Positions 8,656 through 17,762 of a stretch of DNA of 64,000 nt are shown one piece after another. The DNA comes from a filamentous cyanobacterium CCT1. GTDB lineage: Bacteria > Cyanobacteriota > Cyanobacteriia > Phormidesmidales > Phormidesmidaceae. The notes under the pieces are model-generated. The model did not search any database, was not told where the DNA came from, and saw only the letters and a list, made by a program, of their open reading frames with translations. Position numbers and translations under genes: made by a program. Each line of letters starts with the position of its first letter. Within the stretch, counting starts at the first letter, position 1. The stretch is taken from contig PYER01000001.1 of the NCBI GenBank assembly GCA_003017855.1, positions 1 to 64,000 on the forward strand. The letters run 5' to 3'.

Positions 8656-8795
8656 GTCTGCTTAAATCTGGCGGTCAAATAAACGCTTTTGAACCAAAGA
8701 ATGCAGAGAGATAAACCGCATAGCGGTGTGGGGCTGTCTCAGATATTGGCTGAACAGCACCCACCCAGCGCGATGGATCGCTAACCCACAAGTAT

Positions 8796-9917
8796 CTAAC
8801 CCACAAGGGCACCGCGATCTGGGTTGGGAATTTTGGTTAGATTTCCACTGCCAGCGGCGTCGTGACTCCGCAGGGTTTCCATATCAATCACATGGCGAAA
8901 GTTACTGCTGCTGCTGTTGGCCAGGGTGTCAAACACATCGTTGATTTCATCAATGCCGACCACCTTAATCTTGGGTGAGATATTGTGTTCGGCACAGAGA
9001 TCGAGAACTTCTTGGGTTTCGGCAATGCCACCAATTAATGAGCCAGCTAGCGTAATTCGATTGAAAACAAGTGGGCCTGGGGAAAACTCTGGAAAACTAT
9101 TCATGTTGCCGACAATAATTAAAGCCGAGTTGGGCTTCATGAGGGCAATGTAAGGCGCAATGTCGTGGGCTACAGGAATGGTGTTGATCATCATGTCGAG
9201 GCTTTGGGCGGCCTCCTGCATCTGGGCTTCATCGGTAGAGATAACTACTTTGTCGGCACCCAGCTTGATAATGTCGTCTTTGGCATCGGCACTACGGGTA
9301 AAGGCCACTACCTCTGCCCCAAGGGCTTTACCAATTTGCACAGCCATGTGGCCCAGCCCACCGATACCGACAACCCCCAGCCGCTGACCCTTTTGCAGGT
9401 TCCAGTGCTTCATGGGAGCGTAAACTGTGATCCCAGCACAGAGAATCGGCCCTGCGATCGCCGGATCCAGTGCGTCGGGAATCCGTAATACAAACTCCTC
9501 GCGGACAATGATATCGGTTGAATAGCCACCGTAGGTGTTGTTGCCGTCCGGGATTTTGGAGCCGTTGTAGGTTAGGGTGCAGCTTTTAGGACCCGAGCAA
9601 TAATTCTCTTCACCGGCTTGGCAAGACTCGCAGACCTGGCAGCTGTTGACCATGCAGCCTACACCAACGCGATCGCCTTCCTTAAACTTAGCTGCTCCGT
9701 CACCTACGGCAGAGACCACGCCGATAATTTCATGGCCAGGAACGCAAGGGTACATGGTGTTACCCCAATCGTTGCGGGCCTGGTGCAAGTCAGAGTGACA
9801 GACGCCGCAGTGGGTAATCTTGATCGCCACTTCCCCCGCGCTGAGCCCCCTGCGCTCAAAGGTAACTGGGCCTAGCAAGCCGTCAGCGCTTTGCAAGCCA
9901 AAACCAAATACTTTCAT
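8796..9917 (-). CDS. Zinc-dependent NAD(P)-dependent alcohol dehydrogenase (MDR, cinnamyl-alcohol-dehydrogenase-like)
   Basis: A medium-chain zinc dehydrogenase of about 373 residues, interconverting alcohols and aldehydes in the cytosol. The catalytic zinc ligands are in CGVCHSDLH and PGHEIIGVV. The structural zinc cysteines are in CQVCESCQAGEENYC, and the Rossmann cofactor loop is GVVGIGGLGHMAVQ. The pattern is that of the YahK/CAD subgroup, which often prefers NADPH and aromatic or aliphatic aldehydes. The start is placed at ATG 9917 (MKVFGFG). The longer form from 9953 adds a Ser/Thr-rich stretch not typical of the family. A C-terminal extension of about 25 residues follows the usual end (SHDAAGSGNLTKIPNPD). 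Confidence 0.9.
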   Translation of the reverse strand: MKVFGFGLQSADGLLGPVTFERRGLSAGEVAIKITHCGVCHSDLHQARNDWGNTMYPCVPGHEIIGVVSAVGDGAAKFKEGDRVGVGCMVNSCQVCESCQAGEENYCSGPKSCTLTYNGSKIPDGNNTYGGYSTDIIVREEFVLRIPDALDPAIAGPILCAGITVYAPMKHWNLQKGQRLGVVGIGGLGHMAVQIGKALGAEVVAFTRSADAKDDIIKLGADKVVISTDEAQMQEAAQSLDMMINTIPVAHDIAPYIALMKPNSALIIVGNMNSFPEFSPGPLVFNRITLAGSLIGGIAETQEVLDLCAEHNISPKIKVVGIDEINDVFDTLANSSSSNFRHVIDMETLRSHDAAGSGNLTKIPNPDRGALVG

Positions 9918-10082
9918 GCTTGATGTCCTATAGGTCGTCGAGGTCGTTACCAAAATTCCGAATGGCTGTGTCGGCCAACGCTTTCAGTCTTTGGCATCCT
10001 CAACTTAACGCGAAGACCAAAGCCGCGACAGCGCCTAACGGGAGAAGTGGCCAAAGGCTCAGGAAAAACGTCCCTGATTGCC

Positions 10083-10189
10083 CCGACGCTAGCGCATCGA
10101 GATACTTCCCCAGACGCTCCCGCGTCATCTGAACTCAGGGCGCAGGAGCGCCAGGGGCGGCGTCTCCACGCGGAGCGTAGGGACGATGG
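10083..10189. repeat. Dispersed 'gggacgatg' intergenic repeat, copy A
   Basis: The core at 10113-10189 reads acgctcccgcgtcatc, then gcgcaggagcgccaggggcg, then cgtctccacgcggagcgtag, ending gggacgatg. The same ordered blocks recur at 10766-10840 and 18081-18166, and in short form at 17471-17505. The ends are mutually complementary in part (catcgtccc and gggacgatg). It lies just past the stop codon of the DUF29 gene. It is non-coding. Confidence 0.7.
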
Positions 10190-10196
10190 GAGAGGG

Positions 10197-10682
10197 CTAG
10201 AGAAGGGTACTGCTGCCAAGCTCCTCAGGAAACCCCTCATCAAAGATTTGCTCCCAACTGTAGGGACACTCCTCCGGAAACTGACCCAAAGGCAAATCTG
10301 TTTCAAGAGCCGCATCTTTTCGAGCAATCTGATAGATTTTCTCCAGCCAGTCCTGCGTCTGAATGCGCTTCAAACTCGGTGTATCGCCCAAATAACTCTG
10401 CACATTGATGCGCTCTCGCTGAATTGTCTTTACACAGCTGCGCGAGCGTCGCTCGGGTTGAAACTGCCATTTCAGCAGGTGATGCAAAATCAGTCGTACA
10501 GCGCTCACCAGCCAATCGCGCTCTCGTCGCCCCAAATCGCTTACCTCGTCGATCAAATGTTCCAGGTCGAGCTGGTCAAACTTGCCCTGCCGCAGCAAAT
10601 CAGCCATCTGCTCAGACCAGAGCGCAATATCGTGGTCATAGAGGGCCGCTAGATCCGATGATCGCGGCGGGTTAGTGGTCAT
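10197..10682 (-). CDS. DUF29 domain-containing protein
   Basis: A protein of about 161 residues with the DUF29 pattern: SSDLAALYDHDIALWSEQMA near the start, LDLEHLIDEVSDLGRRERDW in the middle, and the LLHHLLKWQFQPERRS-type helix. DUF29 proteins are small helical proteins, often in many copies in cyanobacteria, of unknown function. The start is the ATG at 10682 (MTTNPPRSSDL). The longer form to 10781 adds 33 residues that overlap repeat DNA and lack family resemblance. It is flanked on both sides by copies of the 'gggacgatg' repeat. Confidence 0.85.
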   Translation of the reverse strand: MTTNPPRSSDLAALYDHDIALWSEQMADLLRQGKFDQLDLEHLIDEVSDLGRRERDWLVSAVRLILHHLLKWQFQPERRSRSCVKTIQRERINVQSYLGDTPSLKRIQTQDWLEKIYQIARKDAALETDLPLGQFPEECPYSWEQIFDEGFPEELGSSTLL

Positions 10683-10765
10683 GGCTTTCCAGCAGGGTTC
10701 AGAGTGCGTCTTATAGTCAAGTCTACTTCGTCGTCCTGGGGCTAGCGCGCCAAGGCGTGTCCTCA

Positions 10766-10840
10766 AACGCTCCAGCGTCATCTTTCCCAGGGCGCAGGAG
10801 TGCCAGGGGCGGCGTTCCCAGGCTCAGCGTGGGGACGATG
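10766..10840. repeat. Dispersed 'gggacgatg' intergenic repeat, copy B
   Basis: It shares the ordered blocks acgctccagcgtcatc, gggcgcaggagtgccagg, ggcggcgt and agcgtggggacgatg with copies A and C. It ends 6 bases before the first 21-bp tandem array. That pairing recurs at 18081-18424. Confidence 0.7.
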
Positions 10841-10846
10841 AAGCCT

Positions 10847-11161
10847 CTAGCTGTTCCTTCGCAACGGCCTCTTGTTACTCTGCACCAGCCTGCTGTTACT
10901 TTATGACAGCTCCCTGTTTCTTTGTACCGGCCCGCCGTTACTTTATGACAGCCTGCCGTTACTCTGTAACGACCTCTCGTTACTTTGCAACAGCCTTTCA
11001 TTACTGTGTAACGGCCTCGTGTTTCTTTGTACCGGCCTGCCGTTACTCTATGACGACCTGCCGTTACTCTATAACGGCTTCTCGTTACTCTGCACCAGCC
11101 TGCCGTTACTCTATAACGGCCTCTCGTTACTCTGTGTCAGCCTGCCGTTCCTTTGCGACAT
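10847..11161. repeat. Array 1 of 21-bp degenerate tandem repeats (15 units)
   Basis: Fifteen consecutive 21-base units fit the pattern cctgccgttactctgtaacgg. Variants include cctcgtgtttctttgtaccgg and cctgccgttactctatgacag. Many units contain ccgttac-tct-gtaacgg, a perfect short hairpin. Because 21 is a multiple of three, several frames stay open and give heptad low-complexity peptides (LPLLYNG-like on plus, VTAGRYR-like on minus). None has a credible start or family, so I treat the array as non-coding. It lies upstream of the ATPase/STAND operon. Confidence 0.85.
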
Positions 11162-11356
11162 CGCGACGTTCGTTTAGAGAAGGGTTAGGTTGCTGGTGCT
11201 ATTCTGCGTCTGCTTAAATCTACGTTATAAAAGGGGCTATGCCTTCGGTATGCGTTAACTTTCAGCGATTTCTGTCGCTCATATTGAGAAAGTACGCCAT
11301 AGTTTGTTCAATCAAGTTATTCAAACAGCATGTAGCGATGGGGCAGCGGCAAACCT
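11162..11356 (+). promoter_or_regulatory. Upstream region of the ATPase/STAND operon
   Basis: About 195 bases between the repeat array and ATG 11357. A TATAAA at 11226-11231 could be a -10 element, but no convincing -35 is seen at the right distance. No strong ribosome-binding site precedes the ATG, only a GGGG at 11340-11343. Confidence 0.3.
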
Positions 11357-12730
11357 ATGGCATTTGACGCAGGGCGGTTTTTTCGGGCCTGTAACCCCAG
11401 CAAAACCCTGAATCTCACCTCCCCTAACGACAAGCAGTACTATATCGACTTCTCCAGCGTGCGGGGCAGCGACCTGGTGCAGGAGCTCAGGCGCACTATT
11501 ATGCTGTCGGGACAGGAGCCGACCTGCCAGTTGTTTACAGGCCACATTGGCTGCGGCAAATCTACGGAGCTTTCTCGCCTTCAGCGCGATCTAGAGGCAT
11601 CGGGCTATCAGGTGGTTTACTTCGAGTCCACCGACGATTTGGATATGGGGGATGTCGATATCAGCGACATTTTGCTGGCGATCGCCAAGCAGGTCAGCAA
11701 AAGCTTGGAAGAGGCCAAGCTGCGACTGAGCCCCAGTCGCTTTCAGCAGCTAATCAAAAGCACCGCCGACCTGCTCAACTCTGAGGTGACGGGGCTGAAG
11801 ATTAAGTCTCCAGAGATGGGCGGCCTCAAGCTCGGGGGCGACCTGGGCCTCAGCGCTGAGGATGGCACCTATTCGCTCTCGCTCGGCATTGGCGAAATCA
11901 CCACCAGGGCTAAAGACAGCAAAGACGTGCGCGCCCTGCTGCGTCAGCACCTGGAGCCGCGCATTAAAACCATTCTCGACATCATTAACGGCGAGCTGAT
12001 CGACACCGCCAATCGGCAGCTGCTCGACCAGGACAAAGCTGGCCTGGTGGTGATTGTGGACAACCTCGATCGCATTGACAACAAGCCCCGCGTGCAGGAC
12101 CGCCGCCAGCCCGAGTACCTGTTTGTCGATCGGGGCGACCAGCTCAAGCAGCTGCGCTGCCACGTGATCTACACCATTCCCCTGGTGCTGTCGTTCTCGA
12201 ATGAAAAAGAAAACCTCACCAACCGCTTTGGCGCTAGCCCCCAGGTGTTGCCTATGGTGCGCACCCAAAACCGCGACAGCAGCCTCTGTGAACCGGGGCT
12301 AGAGGCTCTGCGGCAGATGATTTTGGCCCGCGCCTTTCCGGACCTGCCAGCCGACCAGCGCCTGGAGCAGCTGGGGCAAATTTTTGACTCTGCTGAAACC
12401 CTCGATCGCCTCTGTCTGGCCAGCGGTGGGCACGTAAGAAACCTGCTGGTGCTGGTCAACGACTGCCTGAAGAAGGCCGACCCGCCCATCACCCAAGCCC
12501 TGCTCGGCCAGGTGATTAGCCTGCGGCTGAGCGATCTGACCAAGGCGATCGAGGTCGAAGAGTGGGGCCTGCTGCGGGAGGTGCATCGCACCAAGGCCGT
12601 GCGGGGCGAGGGTGAATATCAGACCCTGCTGCGCAGTTTGTTTGTGTTTGAATATCGGGATGCGGGGCAAACCTGGTTTGACCTCAACCCTGTGCTATTG
12701 GCTGCTAAGGAACTCACGCCCGATGCCTGA
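11357..12730 (+). CDS. P-loop ATPase partner of a STAND protein
   Basis: A 457-residue P-loop ATPase of unknown specific function. Walker A is GHIGCGKST (residues 62-70) and Walker B is LVVIVDNLDRI (230-240). A helical lid-like part follows, with GGHVRNLLVLVNDCLKKA near 355, as in ORC/Cdc6-like and KAP/STAND ATPases. There is no membrane segment. The stop codon overlaps the start of the next gene by 8 bases, so the two are co-translated and probably work together. In cyanobacteria this kind of ATPase is often encoded beside large STAND proteins. A sensor or conflict role is an inference from that context. Confidence 0.7.
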   Translation: MAFDAGRFFRACNPSKTLNLTSPNDKQYYIDFSSVRGSDLVQELRRTIMLSGQEPTCQLFTGHIGCGKSTELSRLQRDLEASGYQVVYFESTDDLDMGDVDISDILLAIAKQVSKSLEEAKLRLSPSRFQQLIKSTADLLNSEVTGLKIKSPEMGGLKLGGDLGLSAEDGTYSLSLGIGEITTRAKDSKDVRALLRQHLEPRIKTILDIINGELIDTANRQLLDQDKAGLVVIVDNLDRIDNKPRVQDRRQPEYLFVDRGDQLKQLRCHVIYTIPLVLSFSNEKENLTNRFGASPQVLPMVRTQNRDSSLCEPGLEALRQMILARAFPDLPADQRLEQLGQIFDSAETLDRLCLASGGHVRNLLVLVNDCLKKADPPITQALLGQVISLRLSDLTKAIEVEEWGLLREVHRTKAVRGEGEYQTLLRSLFVFEYRDAGQTWFDLNPVLLAAKELTPDA

Positions 12731-15700
12731 CGTTTCGCCCTCTGAGATCGATCGCCACAATCAGCAAGCGCTGGACGAACTCTGCCGCCTGCTGCGCTTT
12801 TCGCAAGGGGAGTTTGAGCTAATTTTGGCGGTGTGCAACTCGACCCAGCAGCGGCACCAGCTGGTCGAGCAGCTGCGGCAGCAGTGCAGCATCGCCTTTG
12901 CCGAAATTACCCTCGGCCGGAGCACCACCACCCTCTTCACCACCATTCGCAGCCACATTGGCAGCTCGCCCCCAGTGGCCCTGATGGTCTACGGGCTGGA
13001 TGGCGTGCAGGACCAGCAGCAGCTCTTGGCGGCGACCAACCAGATTCGCGAAGAGTTTCGCCAGTTTCCGTTTCCGCTGGTGCTATGGCTCACCGACGAT
13101 GGCCTCAAGCACCTGATTCGTACCGCCCCCGACTTCTACACCTGGGCCAACTCGGTTACCTTTGCCACGCCGCCCGAGTTTTTTCTCGCTTTTTTAGATC
13201 AGCTGATTGCCGACGTGGGGCGGCAGGTGGTGGAATCACGGGAAAACCGCTTTCTCAGCAATCAGGAGCTGGGCCTCACCCCCGGCTCGGCCCGCTGCCA
13301 GGAGCTAGAGACCAGCCTGGCGGCCCTGGCTGAACACCGCATTGCGCTGACGCCAGCCCAGACCGCCGCGCTGGCGTTTGTGCAGGGCCGCATTGCCGAC
13401 CACAACACCCCAGCGGCCCGTGAGCACTATGAGCGCAGCCTGGCCCAGTGGCAGGCATTGGTTGAGCAAAACCCCGGCGCAGAGGCGATCGCCCAGTGGC
13501 GAGAAAACGTAGGCCACGCACAGTTTTACCTGGGCCTGTGGTGGCGCAACTACTCGGTGCGCCACCGCCGCGAGTTTGAACCGGCCTGCCAGCAGGCGTG
13601 CCGCTATTTTGAGCAGGCCGTACAAACCTTTGATGAGGCCCAGCGCCCAGAGCTGGCGGCTCGCTACATCAACTACTGGGCCGAAGCCCTGCACCGCCTG
13701 GAAGCGTGGGACGCTCTAGAGACGGTTGCCACCAGGGCAATGGCCCTGCACCAGGCTCAGGCCAACCCAATTCGGCAGGCCCGAGCTGAGGGCTTTTTGG
13801 CAGAAGTTGACCTGGCCCGTGAGAACCACAGTGCCGCCCAGCGCCACGCCGAAGCCGCCCTGGCATTAATTCAGCCGTTTGCCGACGGCAGTGCCGCAGC
13901 CTCGACGGCAGATCGCGATTTTTACGCCTGGGTGAATAGCTTTCATCGCAGTTGGTACCTGTTTTCGTTGGGCAAGGCCCAGATGGGGCAGGGGCAGGTG
14001 GATGCGGCGGTGCAAACCCTAGAGCAGGTGCAGCGCATTACCCAGCCGGAGTACGACCCGCAGCTCTACAGCCAAATGCTGGAGTACCTGCGCCAGGGCT
14101 ATTTTGAGCAGGGCCACTACCTGCAAGCGTTTGAGACGCGGCGACAGAAAGAGGCGATCGAGAGCCGGTTTAACTTTCGTGCCTTTGTGGGGGCGGGGCG
14201 GCTACAGCCTAAGCAGCAAATTACTAACCCGGCGCTGCCCACGGGTGGCCACGGCCCTGACCTGATTATGGCTTCGGGCCGCAGGCAGGATGTGCAGCGG
14301 CTGATGACCCGGCTGGAGCAGGATGAGTTTGTGCTTACGGTTGTCTACGGGCCGTCGGGGGTGGGCAAAAGCTCGCTGATTGAGGCGGGTCTGGTGCCCA
14401 CCCTGGAGCAGCGGCGGTTTGGCGGGCGGCAGGTGGTGCCCGTGCGGCTGTGGGGCTACGGCAACTGGGCGGCAGATTTGCTAGCAACTCTCCCCGCCTG
14501 GGAGGGGCCAGGGGTGGGTCAAACCCTTGACGCTGAGAATGCTATCGATACCGAAGATTTACCCACCCCGCCCTTTGGGCACCCCTCCAAGGAGGGGAGG
14601 GTTTTGGCGGTGCTGCGGCAGCAGACCCATCGGAACCGGACGGTGGTGCTGATCTTTGACCAGTTTGAGGAGTTCTTTTTTGCCTGCGACCAACCGGCAG
14701 ATCGCCTGCGCTTTTACAGGTTTTTGGGCGACTGTTTGGCCATGCCGTATATCAAGGTGGTGCTATCGCTGCGCGAAGACTATACCCACTACCTGCTGGA
14801 GTGCAACCGCCTGACGGACCTGGCGATTATTGACAACAACATTCTCGATAAAAAGTGGATTTACTACCTGGGCAACTTTAGCCCCGAGGATGCTAAGGGG
14901 GTGATTGATGACCTGACCCAGCCGACCCCCTATGCCCCTACGCCAGAGCTAGTGGAGCGGATAGTGGCTGACCTGGCGGCAGAAACGGGGGAAGTGCGCC
15001 CGATTGAGCTGCAAATTGTGGGGTCGCAGCTGCAGGCGGAGGGAATTGATACCTTGGCTGCTTACCAGGGCTGGCCACACACCGAGACCAACATTAAAGC
15101 GGCCCTGGTGCAGCAGTACCTGAACGATGTAGTGCAAGACTGCGGCCCGGCGGCCCACCAGCAGTTGGCGAACCTGGTGCTGTATTTGCTGACAGATGAT
15201 AAAGGTACGCGCCCGCGCAAAAGCAAGTCTGAGCTGGCTAACGAGTTGCAGGCGTTGACGGCCCAGGCGGCGATGGAGGCAACGCCCTTTGGGCTGGTGC
15301 TGCAAGTGCTGACGGAGTCGGGGCTGGTGGTGCAGCTGCCGGAAGCGCCAGAGGAGCGCTACCAGCTGGTGCATGACTATTTGGCGGCGTTTATACACCA
15401 GCAGCAGGCCCCGCAGCTAGAGGCGCTGATGGCCGAGCTAGAAGACGAGAAACGTCAGCGACGGTTGGCAGAGGCCGAGAAGGCCGAGCTGGCGGTGGCG
15501 AATCAAAAAGCCAGGCGGCGGCTGGCGCTGAGTGGCGGTTTGCTGGCAGCGTCGCTGATTGGGGTGGCGGTGGCGGTGCCGAGTGCAATTTCGGCCTTTC
15601 GGGTGGCTGAGGCCAAAATTTCTGAGGCTGAGCAGGCGCAGCGGGGAGCTGAGGTGGCTCGCCAGGCAGAGAAGGATGCCAACCAAGCCAGGGTAGAGGC

Positions 15701-17468
15701 CGATAAGGCTGCAAAGGCTGCTGCCGAGCGACAGCGCCAAGCGGATCGAGCGGCGAAAGCGGCTTTGGAACAGGCGAAAGCGGCCCAGGTAGCGGTAGAG
15801 GCGGCAAAGAATGCCGAAGGTGTAGCGGTAGAGCAGCAGCAGGCGGCACAACGCCAGGCCGCCGAAGCTCAGCAAGCGGCGACAGCCGCCGAGCAACTCA
15901 GGGCCTCGGCAGAGCAGCAGGCCAGAGATGCTAAACAACTTACTCGCGCGGCAGAGCGGCAGCAGCAGATTGCCCGCGAGGGTACCCAGCTTGAGCAACG
16001 TGGCAATGCCCTACTGCGGCTGGGGGATATTCGCTTTAGGCAAGCAGCAGGATTAATTGAAGCTCTGGAGATAGGGTATGCGTTAAAAACTAAACTGCCT
16101 GAAGCCAATCTCCAGAGCGACCGATTAACCTTAGCTAGCTACCCCGCCTACAGCCCTTTGTTAGCCCTACGAGTAACCACTAATACCTTTACCGAGCAGG
16201 CCAGCTATGAGGGCTATTTCCGAGGCTTTAGCCCCGATGAGCAAGGGCTTGTGACCTATTCCTCTAGCGATGGCAAGAGCCGCCTGTGGAGCCTCAGCGG
16301 CACCGAGCAGGCCAGCTATGAGGGTTATTTCCAGAGCTTTACCTCTGATGGGCAGGGGCTGGTCACCTCTTCTTCCCTGTTTACCTCTTCTTTTCGTGAT
16401 GGTAAGAGCCGATTATGGAGTCTTGATGGTATTAAGCAGGCAAGCTATGAGGGCTATTTCCAGAGCTTTACCCCTGATGAGCAAGGGCTGGTCACTTATT
16501 CTTCTAGCGATGGCAAGAGCCGCCTATGGAATCTCGATGGTACCGAGCAAGCCAGCTATGAGGGCTATTTCCGGGGCTTTGCCCCTGATGGGCAAGGGCT
16601 AGTCACCTCTTCCGACAACAAGAGCTATCTATGGAGTCTCGATGGTACTGAGCAAGCTAGCTATGAGGGTAGTTTCGAGGGCTTTACCCCTGATGGGCAA
16701 GGGCTATTCACCTCTTCCGACAACAAGAGCTATCTATGGAGTCTCGATGGTACTGAGCAAGCTAGCTATGAGGGTAGTTTCAATAGCTTTACCCCTGATG
16801 GGCAAGGGCTGGTCACCTCTAGTGATGGCAAGAGCCGCCTATGGAGTCTCGATGGTACCGAGCAAGCCAGCTATGAGGGCATCTTCAACGGCCTTACCCC
16901 TGATGGAAATGGGCTATTGACCTATTCCACAGGCAGCAATGGGTCTGCATCGTATACACAAAAGGGGGTAATCTCCGCATCTGGCGATGGCAAAAGTCAC
17001 CTGTGGAGTATATCGGGTATTCAGCAGGCCAGCTATGAAGGACTGCTCTTAGACTTCACTCCTGACAAGCAAGGGCTTGTGACCTATTCCTCTAGCGATG
17101 GCAAGAGTCGCTTATGGAATCTCATAGGCATGGAACAGGCTATCTATGAGGGTAAGTTCCAGGGCTTTACCCCCGATGGTCAGGCCCTGTACATTGATTC
17201 AGACTACGGCACCACTACTCTCAGGAGCCTGCAAGGTGAACTGCTCGCAGAGTTTACGGGCCGCATGACCATTAATTTTTCCGAAGACTTCGATCGCATC
17301 AGCGACGACGGCCAGTACCTCATCACCTCCTTAGACAACACCACCCACCGCATCTGGCGCTTAGATAACGGCCTAGACGACCTGCTAGCCCGTGGGTGCA
17401 ACCTGTTAGAGAGCTACTTCACCGCCAATCCCGACCAGCGCGAAGCTCTGGGTATTTGCTTAGAGTAG
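12723..17468 (+). CDS. Large STAND (nSTAND1-like) NTPase with TPR-like region, transmembrane helix and WD-like beta-propeller
   Basis: A protein of about 1581 residues. The start is ATG 12723 (MPDVSPSEID), overlapping the previous gene. The domains in order are:
- An N-terminal AAA-like region without a P-loop (about 1-165).
- TPR-like helices (about 180-490).
- A STAND NTPase with Walker A VYGPSGVGKSSL (about 541-552) and Walker B VVLIFDQFEEFFF (about 641-653).
- A winged-helix-like region.
- A transmembrane helix (LSGGLLAASLIGVAVAVPS, about 936-955).
- A long Ala/Gln/Lys coiled coil (960-1095).
- Nine WD-like repeats (about 1156-1480) and a closing degenerate blade.
The repeats share EQASYEG, PDGQGLVTSS and SRLWSLDG. 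STAND proteins act as ligand-triggered switches. Here the propeller would be the sensor, separated from the NTPase by a membrane helix. The ligand is unknown. Confidence 0.78.
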   Translation: MPDVSPSEIDRHNQQALDELCRLLRFSQGEFELILAVCNSTQQRHQLVEQLRQQCSIAFAEITLGRSTTTLFTTIRSHIGSSPPVALMVYGLDGVQDQQQLLAATNQIREEFRQFPFPLVLWLTDDGLKHLIRTAPDFYTWANSVTFATPPEFFLAFLDQLIADVGRQVVESRENRFLSNQELGLTPGSARCQELETSLAALAEHRIALTPAQTAALAFVQGRIADHNTPAAREHYERSLAQWQALVEQNPGAEAIAQWRENVGHAQFYLGLWWRNYSVRHRREFEPACQQACRYFEQAVQTFDEAQRPELAARYINYWAEALHRLEAWDALETVATRAMALHQAQANPIRQARAEGFLAEVDLARENHSAAQRHAEAALALIQPFADGSAAASTADRDFYAWVNSFHRSWYLFSLGKAQMGQGQVDAAVQTLEQVQRITQPEYDPQLYSQMLEYLRQGYFEQGHYLQAFETRRQKEAIESRFNFRAFVGAGRLQPKQQITNPALPTGGHGPDLIMASGRRQDVQRLMTRLEQDEFVLTVVYGPSGVGKSSLIEAGLVPTLEQRRFGGRQVVPVRLWGYGNWAADLLATLPAWEGPGVGQTLDAENAIDTEDLPTPPFGHPSKEGRVLAVLRQQTHRNRTVVLIFDQFEEFFFACDQPADRLRFYRFLGDCLAMPYIKVVLSLREDYTHYLLECNRLTDLAIIDNNILDKKWIYYLGNFSPEDAKGVIDDLTQPTPYAPTPELVERIVADLAAETGEVRPIELQIVGSQLQAEGIDTLAAYQGWPHTETNIKAALVQQYLNDVVQDCGPAAHQQLANLVLYLLTDDKGTRPRKSKSELANELQALTAQAAMEATPFGLVLQVLTESGLVVQLPEAPEERYQLVHDYLAAFIHQQQAPQLEALMAELEDEKRQRRLAEAEKAELAVANQKARRRLALSGGLLAASLIGVAVAVPSAISAFRVAEAKISEAEQAQRGAEVARQAEKDANQARVEADKAAKAAAERQRQADRAAKAALEQAKAAQVAVEAAKNAEGVAVEQQQAAQRQAAEAQQAATAAEQLRASAEQQARDAKQLTRAAERQQQIAREGTQLEQRGNALLRLGDIRFRQAAGLIEALEIGYALKTKLPEANLQSDRLTLASYPAYSPLLALRVTTNTFTEQASYEGYFRGFSPDEQGLVTYSSSDGKSRLWSLSGTEQASYEGYFQSFTSDGQGLVTSSSLFTSSFRDGKSRLWSLDGIKQASYEGYFQSFTPDEQGLVTYSSSDGKSRLWNLDGTEQASYEGYFRGFAPDGQGLVTSSDNKSYLWSLDGTEQASYEGSFEGFTPDGQGLFTSSDNKSYLWSLDGTEQASYEGSFNSFTPDGQGLVTSSDGKSRLWSLDGTEQASYEGIFNGLTPDGNGLLTYSTGSNGSASYTQKGVISASGDGKSHLWSISGIQQASYEGLLLDFTPDKQGLVTYSSSDGKSRLWNLIGMEQAIYEGKFQGFTPDGQALYIDSDYGTTTLRSLQGELLAEFTGRMTINFSEDFDRISDDGQYLITSLDNTTHRIWRLDNGLDDLLARGCNLLESYFTANPDQREALGICLE
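16190..17200 (+). repeat. Nearly identical WD-like repeat units within the STAND gene
   Basis: Nine tandem units of about 105-150 bases encode blades starting EQASYEG and ending LWSLDG. Two neighbouring units (about 16615-16722 and 16723-16830) are almost identical over 108 bases. Spacer insertions occur in units 2 and 7. Such near-identity at DNA level indicates recent amplification, gene conversion or slippage. Confidence 0.85.
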
Positions 17469-17470
17469 TC

Positions 17471-17505
17471 GGCTCATCGTCCCACGCTCCGCGTGGAGAC
17501 GATGG
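17471..17505. repeat. Short hairpin form of the 'gggacgatg' repeat, copy D
   Basis: Imperfect palindrome with arms catcgtcccacgc and gcgtggagacgatg (about 17475-17503), three bases past the STAND stop codon. It uses the end blocks of the longer dispersed repeat. It may contribute to 3' end formation. Confidence 0.55.
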
Positions 17506-17517
17506 CAAACCTAAAAT

Positions 17518-17560
17518 CGCCATACGGTTGTGTACGGCAGGCGAATGGCGTATTGTTTTT
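17518..17560 (+). terminator. Probable rho-independent terminator of the ATPase/STAND operon
   Basis: Arms cgccat (17518-17523) and atggcg (17545-17550) enclose a partly paired 21-base loop (gtacggcag). tattgttttt follows. The position after the STAND gene supports the call, although the stem is short. Confidence 0.5.
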
Positions 17561-17727
17561 GACTAGAGTTGTTTCCGTGCAACTTCATCCCCGAACATTT
17601 GGTCGGCACTGGCAGGTGGTGACAACACCAACCAGCGCCTAACCCGTAGACAGGTCTAAGCTGTCCACAGGCTGTGCTTATTTTGCCACCCTGCGTTAGC
17701 TCTGCGTCTTGCGGTGGCCGAATATTC

Positions 17728-17762
17728 GGGGATTCCTACCAACCCCTCGTGGAGGAATCCCC
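17728..17762 (+). promoter_or_regulatory. Hairpin overlapping the ribosome-binding site of the 93-residue protein gene
   Basis: A perfect 10-bp stem, ggggattcct (17728-17737) with aggaatcccc (17753-17762), closes a 15-base loop. The likely Shine-Dalgarno GGAGG (17751-17755) straddles the 3' arm, and ATG follows 4 bases after the stem. If formed in the mRNA it would hinder initiation. It could be an RNA thermometer, a protein-binding site or part of a repeat; the sequence does not decide. Confidence 0.5.

Noticed and set aside
10847-11161. CRISPR array
   Set aside because: Units abut with no unique spacers and are degenerate. No cas genes are in the window.
10872-11217. Open frames encoding heptad-repeat peptides in the 21-bp array (both strands)
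   Set aside because: Open only because the repeat period is divisible by three. No start context and no family resemblance.
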